From positions 1 to 35,995 of the forward strand of contig JAQXGX010000118.1 in the NCBI GenBank assembly GCA_029006935.1: a stretch of 35,995 bases of DNA, in the 5' to 3' direction. The position numbers and the translations under genes were made by a program. Below the pieces are notes generated by a model, which saw only the letters and a list, made by a program, of their open reading frames with translations, searched no databases and was not told the origin of the DNA. This DNA comes from Eggerthellales bacterium (GTDB lineage Bacteria > Actinomycetota > Coriobacteriia > Coriobacteriales > Eggerthellaceae). Positions 30,717 to 35,995 of the stretch are shown here, piece by piece (the first letter of the stretch is position 1; each line of letters starts with the position of its first letter).

Positions 30717-32110
30717 GCTTGAACGAAGGGCAAAAGCGCGCTTCGCTGCCAAAGGAGGACGAAGTCTCTGACATCGGAAACGTGTCTGCACGCCGAAGAA
30801 GCGCCATCTTCGCCAACCTGATCACCACTTGCGTGGCTTTGGCCATGATGTCCACCGCCATGAACACCACCCTGGCTCCCCTGGTGGGGGACCTGGGCGT
30901 GAGCGTGGCCCTGGGGCAGTGGGTGACCAGCGGCTATGCCCTTGCCTTGGCAGTGGTCATGCCCCTGACGGCATACCTGGTGACCCGTTTTTCGTCCCGC
31001 TCCCTGTATCTTTTCGCGGTGGGGTCGTATGCCCTGGCCAGCCTGTGCTGCGCCGCTGCCCCCAGCTTTGCCCTGCTCATGGCGGGCCGGGTGGCGCAGG
31101 CGTGCATGAACGGGGTCATCGCCAACCTGACCCAGGTGAGCATTCTGAGCCTGTTCGGTCCCGGGTCCCGGGGAAAGGCCATGGGATGGTTCGGCCTTTC
31201 CCAGGGAGCCGCGGTGGTGGCGGGCCCGGTGCTGGGAGGATTCCTGGCCGATGCCTTCGGTTGGCGGGCGGTGTTCTTCGGCGTGGCTCTGATCTGCGCC
31301 GCGAGCTTTTCCGCGGCGCAGCTGACCCTGGTCAACCTGCTTCCCGTCAGGAACCGGCCCTTTGACGTCGTCAGCTTCATCCTGAGCGTCTTGGCCTTTG
31401 GCGGGCTGTCCCTGGGCCTGGGTTCGGTGGTTTCCTCAGGGCTTTCCCCCTTGGTCTTGGGGGCGTTGCTGGTAGGAGCAGGGGGAACGGGGTTGTTCGC
31501 GGCCAGGCAGCTGGCATCAGCGGAGCCGTTCCTGGACGTTCGCCTTCTGGGGATGCCGGTATTTTCCCTGGCAACGGGCTGCAGCGCGGCCCTGTACGCC
31601 TGCTCGATGGCCTCTTCGGCGGTGCTTCCCCTGCAGGTCCAGATGGGCCTGGGGCAGTCCGCGGCCTGGGCGGGACTGGTGGTCCTGCCAGGTGCGGTGG
31701 TCCTGGCCTTGGTGAACCCCCTTTCCGGGTCGGCTTTCGACCGCTTCGGCATCCGTCCGTTGTGCCTTGGAGGAGGCCTGTGCGTCCTTGCGGCAAACCT
31801 TGCAACGTGTATTCCAGGGGTGCAGGGGTCCCTGATGTTGCTTACCGCGGTGAACATGGTGCGCTGCTTGGGCTTTGGGCTGCTGCAAATGCCCTTGGTC
31901 ACCTGGGCGAACTCATGCCTGGGCCAAGCAGAGCTACCTCATGCGTCGGCCCTGCTCACTGCCTTGCGCAACGTTGCCGGAGCGGTGGGGGTGGCCGTAG
32001 GCGCGTCTTTGTTCCAGCTGGCGGGGGGCAGCGCGGCCTTTGCCGTGATGGCAGGGCTTTCCCTTTTGCTCTTCCTGCCCGTTGCGGTGCGCTCGGCGAA
32101 GGCCGGATAG
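30713..32110 (+). CDS. MFS transporter, DHA2/EmrB-like
   Basis: STAMNTTLAPLVGDLGVSVALGQWVTSGYALALAVVMPLTAYLVTRFSSRSLYLFAVGSYALASLCCAAAPSF; GTG start overlaps the rarD stop. Confidence 0.9.
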   Translation: MSLNEGQKRASLPKEDEVSDIGNVSARRRSAIFANLITTCVALAMMSTAMNTTLAPLVGDLGVSVALGQWVTSGYALALAVVMPLTAYLVTRFSSRSLYLFAVGSYALASLCCAAAPSFALLMAGRVAQACMNGVIANLTQVSILSLFGPGSRGKAMGWFGLSQGAAVVAGPVLGGFLADAFGWRAVFFGVALICAASFSAAQLTLVNLLPVRNRPFDVVSFILSVLAFGGLSLGLGSVVSSGLSPLVLGALLVGAGGTGLFAARQLASAEPFLDVRLLGMPVFSLATGCSAALYACSMASSAVLPLQVQMGLGQSAAWAGLVVLPGAVVLALVNPLSGSAFDRFGIRPLCLGGGLCVLAANLATCIPGVQGSLMLLTAVNMVRCLGFGLLQMPLVTWANSCLGQAELPHASALLTALRNVAGAVGVAVGASLFQLAGGSAAFAVMAGLSLLLFLPVAVRSAKAG

Positions 32111-32206
32111 CGGGGCGCCGGGCCCTGGCGGCACGGGTGCCACTGGGAAAAGCCCTCGCCCATCGCGCCGTTCGATTACGCGCTTTCTTTTGCGTGCCCC
32201 GCGTCC

Positions 32207-32335
32207 CTAGCGATGGGAAAGAAGCTCCACCAGCTCTTCCTCGATCAGCTGCAGGAAGCTGGTGAACCGGGAAAAGAGCAGCACCATTTCCTCGGATTTC
32301 TGGGCGGCCTCCATCAGGTCAAGGATGGCGGCCAT
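32207..32335 (-). CDS. Small ORF (42 aa) or C-terminal gene remnant
   Basis: MAAILDLMEAAQKSEEMVLLFSRFTSFLQLIEEELVELLSHR; amphipathic, natural-looking composition; below the ORF-track length cutoff; frame open upstream only to a nearby TGA. Confidence 0.35.
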   Translation of the reverse strand: MAAILDLMEAAQKSEEMVLLFSRFTSFLQLIEEELVELLSHR

Positions 32336-32481
32336 CTTCACCCCGGCATAGCGGTCGCAGGGGCATCAGGGCACCATTCTACTCCAGAGGGGCGCCCTGG
32401 GGGATTTCCCTTGAGGTGCATCGGATTTGCGCTGCCTGTGAACCTGGCGTTGGGAATCCCGTTGTTTTGTGGGTTTCATCA

Positions 32482-32503
32482 GGTATTATAGGTTACTAAT
32501 ACC
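32482..32503. promoter_or_regulatory. Operator-like dyad upstream of WYL regulator
   Basis: GGTATTA-N8-TAATACC perfect 7-bp arms, overlapping a candidate -10 (TATTAT 32484-32489). Confidence 0.5.
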
Positions 32504-32571
32504 AGATACAGCTGATTTCGGATTGCCAGTACAGGCTGCTTTGTCGGGACTTGGAGAGCTTAGGAGCGCGT

Positions 32572-33672
32572 ATGCCTTCTGAACCGCAAAAGCTCAGGTT
32601 GCTTCATCTGTGCATGATTTTTGTCAAGGAAACCGATGGCGACCATGGTCTGACCATGCCGCAGATTATCGAGCGGTTGCTGGAGCTGGGCGTGACGGCG
32701 GAGCGCAAGGCTATCTACCGCGATATCGCCGTGCTCCAGGACTTCGGCATGAAGGTGGAAAAGCTCCCCACGTCTCCGGTGCAATACGCCCTGGTGGAGC
32801 GGTGCGTGTCCGTTACGGACTGCTCCCTTATGATCGACGCTCTTCAGGGGTGCCCCTACCTGACCAAGCGCAAGTCCCAGGACCTGGTACGGATCGTGAA
32901 GAAGCTGGTGAGCAAGGAGCAGGCCAAGAGGCTTGACAAGCGGGTGCATCTCCAGCAACGCGTTCACACCCAGTTCAGTTCCGTCTTCAGCAACGTGGAC
33001 GTGATTCAGCGGGCCCTTTCGGAAAGGCGCAAGGTGGAGTTTCGCCTGTACACCTACGGGCTGGACAAGGAGCCCCAGGTTACCTCGGGCACAGCGCCTC
33101 TGGTGGTGACCCCGGTGGAGCTGGTCTACTCCGACAGCCTGTACCACCTGATCGGATACAACCATGTGTGCCAGGATTTCGCCGTCTACCGCGTGGACCG
33201 CATGCAGCAGGTTCGGGTGAGCAAGCAGGTGGCCGATAGGAACGACTCCATCGCCCTGTTCGACATAGAGGAGTACACCTCCCGGGTGTTCGGTATGTTC
33301 AGCGGTGAGCCCGTCTATGCCACCTTGCGGGCAAAGCCCCAGCTTATGGGCGAAATCATCGACCGCTTCGGAACAGACGTGCGCTTGCGGATCCTGCCTG
33401 GAGACACCATCCACGTCTACGAGAGGGTGGTGCAGACCCCCAAGTTCTACGGCTGGATCGCCCAGTTCGGTAATCAGATCGAAATCGAGGGACCTCCGCC
33501 CCTGCGGAAGGGCTATGCCGACTTCATCCGGCAGATCAGCCAGGTCTACCATGAAGACGATGGGACCTACCGCCCGTTCGGGGGGGGGGGAATCTTTCTG
33601 AGTGATAATCCCGCAGAGGAACTAGGGTTACAGCTAGGGCTCCAGCAGGGGAGTGACCTTTCCCTGGGCTAG
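32572..33672 (+). CDS. HTH/WYL-domain transcriptional regulator
   Basis: LRLLHLCMIFVKETDGDHGLTMPQIIERLLELGVTAERKAIYRDIAVLQDFGMKV HTH; VVTPVELVYSDSLYHLIGYNHVCQDFAVYRVDRMQQV WYL-type core; ATG 32572 with TAGGAG SD. Confidence 0.88.
   Translation: MPSEPQKLRLLHLCMIFVKETDGDHGLTMPQIIERLLELGVTAERKAIYRDIAVLQDFGMKVEKLPTSPVQYALVERCVSVTDCSLMIDALQGCPYLTKRKSQDLVRIVKKLVSKEQAKRLDKRVHLQQRVHTQFSSVFSNVDVIQRALSERRKVEFRLYTYGLDKEPQVTSGTAPLVVTPVELVYSDSLYHLIGYNHVCQDFAVYRVDRMQQVRVSKQVADRNDSIALFDIEEYTSRVFGMFSGEPVYATLRAKPQLMGEIIDRFGTDVRLRILPGDTIHVYERVVQTPKFYGWIAQFGNQIEIEGPPPLRKGYADFIRQISQVYHEDDGTYRPFGGGGIFLSDNPAEELGLQLGLQQGSDLSLG
33580..33590 (+). repeat. 11-nt poly-G homopolymer inside the WYL regulator CDS
   Basis: cgcccgttcggggggggggaatc region: G run 33580-33590 in the printed sequence. 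Confidence 0.95.
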
Positions 33673-35799
33673 GACCGTCACCTGCTGGGTGGCTCGGGAA
33701 ATGGCCGTGTACAGGCGGTTGCGGGAAAGGCGATCGGACCCGTAGAAGCTTTCCTGGGCGTCGGTGACTATGACCTGGTCGAACTCCAGCCCCTTGGCCA
33801 GGGCAACGTCCAGGAGCACCACGCCCTTGGAAGGCAGCGGGGTTCCCTTGCCCAACTGCAGCACCTGGCGGTACGGCTCCCCGCCGTCTTCCCGCGCCGT
33901 CGTCCGGGCGCCCAGCAGCTCTGCCAGCTGGCGGGCGCGATCGGCGGTGGGGGCGATGACGGCGCACAGGCCGCCTTCTTCGCCCTTTTCCTGCACCGCT
34001 GAGGCGACCATGCCCTGCAGGGCCTCTTGGTAGGCGCTGGCATCGGGGAAGGAGCGAATCTGAGGCTCGGTTCCAGGACGCTGCACCGATGAGGTGCGTA
34101 TGCGGTCATCCGGGTCCATGAGGCTGGTGAACAAGGCGGTGATCTCCGGGGTGGATCGGTAGCTGGTCAGCAGCTCGCATTCGCATACCTGCCCCCGGCT
34201 TTCCTGGAAGATGCTCCTGATCTGGGGGAAGGTTGCGGTCTGGGGCCTGATAGCCTGGTTTTGGTCGCCCAGGAGCAGGAAATGGGCGTTGTTGAAGTAG
34301 CGGGCAAGAACCATGAGCTGGGGCTCCGCGTAGTCCTGGACTTCGTCCACCATCACGTAGCGGGCAAAGCGGTTTGTGCCTCCTGCCAGGGCCAGCTTCA
34401 GGTACAGCCACTCCGCTGCGTTCAGGGTTTCCTGGCCCAGCATGCGCATGCCGATGCGGTCGATGCGCAGCCAGGCGCCGTCCTCGATGGCCTGGGCTAC
34501 GGGGGCGTAGCGGTCTTGGAGCCAGGTGCGGGTGTAGGAGGCCAGCTCCTCGTCGGACTGGGGAACGATCAGGTGGCCGAAGACCCTGACCATCTCCTCC
34601 TCGGGCAGGGCGGAAACGGTGTCCTGGGTGTCCTCGTCCTTTGTCAGACGGGTGATGCGCTGCTCCAGCTTTTCGAGCAGGTCCTCTGCCGCCAGGCTCG
34701 AGCGGTGCAGGCCCGCGGGAAGTCGCTTGTAGCGGTTGTAGGCGCTGCGAGCCTGGGCGGCGGTGATCACCCGCTCGTCCTCCACGCGGATGTCCTGGAA
34801 GTCCCGCTGGTCCAGCTCCAGGGTGGGCAGCAGTTCGTCAATACGGCGCAGCGTTTCGGCGCTTGCGCGCTTTCCCAGGCCGCGGTCCTGAAGTCCCAGA
34901 CTGCTCATGAGGTCGTCCCAGGTCAGCACCTGGGGGTTTCTTTCGCCCATGTCAGGCAGGACGTGGTCGATGTACTGGCGAAACACCGGGTTGGGGGTGA
35001 TCAGGTACACGTCGTCGGGGCTCAGGTTCTCTCGGTTGCGGTAGAACAGGTAGGCTATGCGCTGCAGCAGAACGCTGGTCTTTCCCGACCCGGCTATTCC
35101 GTTGACCAGCAGTACGGGAACATCCTGGTGGCGGATGACCTGGTTCTGCTCCTTCTGGATGGTGGCGGTGATGTCCTGCAGTTGGTCGCTGCGGCGGCGG
35201 CTCAGGGATGTCAGCAGCAGCGGGTCCTCGATTGCCACCGTGGTGTCGAAGTAGCCGTTCAGGGTGCTGCCGGCAAGGTCGAACTGGCGGCGCAGCTTCA
35301 GGTTGCAGTGGATGGTGCGCCCGTTGGCTTCGTAGGAGGTCTTGCCGTTTGCCTGGTTGTAGTAGACCTCCGCCACGGGGCTGCGCCAGTCCACGATGAA
35401 GTGCTTGCAGTTCTGGTCGGTCATGCCGGTTGCGCCCAGGTAGATTTCCCGGGCCGGGGCGCCGGGCTTGAACTCCAGGCACAGCTTGGCAAAGTAGGGC
35501 TTGCTCATGAGCAGCTTTGCCTTGGCCATGCGCTCCGCGTCCAGATCGTTGGCAAGGTTGTACTCGTCCATGATCTTGTGCATGGCCTCGAACTCCACGT
35601 AGGTTTCCAGGTTCACCCCGGTTCCCAGGTCCATGGAAAGGGCATCCAGCATGTTTTCCCGGTCTTCCAGGGCGGTGGCCATGCGCTGGTCCACCTTCTG
35701 CCGCGTTTCCTGGAAGATTTCCTCCAGCTTGGCGTAGGTGGCGCTCAAGTGCTCCTGCTCCGCTTCGAAGACGGGGTCCTGGGGGGTTTCGATGGCCAT
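33634..35799 (-). CDS. helD: HelD-like superfamily 1 helicase (UvrD-like)
   Basis: FEAEQEHLSATYAKLEEIFQETRQKVDQRM coiled coil; NGIAGSGKTSVLLQRIAYLFYRNRENLSPDDVYLITPNPVF; VDEVQDYAEPQLMVLARYF; LYTAISRATQQVTVL. ATG at 35799 chosen over the longer ORF. Confidence 0.9.
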   Translation of the reverse strand: MAIETPQDPVFEAEQEHLSATYAKLEEIFQETRQKVDQRMATALEDRENMLDALSMDLGTGVNLETYVEFEAMHKIMDEYNLANDLDAERMAKAKLLMSKPYFAKLCLEFKPGAPAREIYLGATGMTDQNCKHFIVDWRSPVAEVYYNQANGKTSYEANGRTIHCNLKLRRQFDLAGSTLNGYFDTTVAIEDPLLLTSLSRRRSDQLQDITATIQKEQNQVIRHQDVPVLLVNGIAGSGKTSVLLQRIAYLFYRNRENLSPDDVYLITPNPVFRQYIDHVLPDMGERNPQVLTWDDLMSSLGLQDRGLGKRASAETLRRIDELLPTLELDQRDFQDIRVEDERVITAAQARSAYNRYKRLPAGLHRSSLAAEDLLEKLEQRITRLTKDEDTQDTVSALPEEEMVRVFGHLIVPQSDEELASYTRTWLQDRYAPVAQAIEDGAWLRIDRIGMRMLGQETLNAAEWLYLKLALAGGTNRFARYVMVDEVQDYAEPQLMVLARYFNNAHFLLLGDQNQAIRPQTATFPQIRSIFQESRGQVCECELLTSYRSTPEITALFTSLMDPDDRIRTSSVQRPGTEPQIRSFPDASAYQEALQGMVASAVQEKGEEGGLCAVIAPTADRARQLAELLGARTTAREDGGEPYRQVLQLGKGTPLPSKGVVLLDVALAKGLEFDQVIVTDAQESFYGSDRLSRNRLYTAISRATQQVTVLAQGKVTPLLEP

Positions 35800-35995
35800 G
35801 CCTGCTCCTTGTTGTGCTCGCGTTGCCCTGCAGCGGGGTGCGGGGCCGTACCCTGGAGCAGCTCTGGGCGAAAGGGGTCGCCGGTGCCGCGAACAGGGCG
35901 GGTCGGTTTTCCAATCTAACAATACTAGCAGGACGGTGGGGTAAAAGGTACGCGTAGTTGCGGTTTTGCGTTCGGCGTTGGGACTGGCGCGTGGC

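Noticed and set aside
32213-32491. 92-aa plus-strand ORF upstream of the WYL regulator
   Set aside because: Runs antisense to the better-looking small ORF and has no RBS or family similarity.

Overview
High-GC chromosomal window, most consistent with an actinobacterium (Coriobacteriia/Eggerthellales-like by overall protein flavour; inference, not tested). Plus-strand housekeeping clusters: rimP(partial)-nusA-ylxR-infB-rbfA-nrnA-truB-ribF; mtnA-azlC-azlD; rplS; rnhB; yraN-comM-dprA-trmFO-xerC; uvrA-EamA-unknown membrane-anchored protein; rarD-MFS; WYL regulator. Minus-strand genes: LTA-synthase-type sulfatase, gdhA, arylamine N-acetyltransferase, nitroreductase, HelD-like helicase. No tRNA, rRNA, CRISPR or IS element was recognised. 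The most unusual content is in two roughly 0.8-1 kb non-coding intervals (8115-8911 and 13834-14761). Each carries a regularly spaced array of a 22-27 bp element, with direct copies on the left and inverted copies on the right (period about 41 bp in the first, about 52 bp in the second). Next to each array is a second family of TCGTTCG..CGAACGA hairpins. The two loci use related but locus-specific versions of the same two modules, so this is the best candidate for an undescribed element system. Other points of interest: an 11-G tract that sets the C-terminus of the WYL regulator and creates an overlap with convergent helD; a C-X9-C-X10-C-X2-H zinc-finger-like tail on NusA; structured leaders before rbfA and yraN; a LexA-like box before uvrA; and probable leaderless starts.
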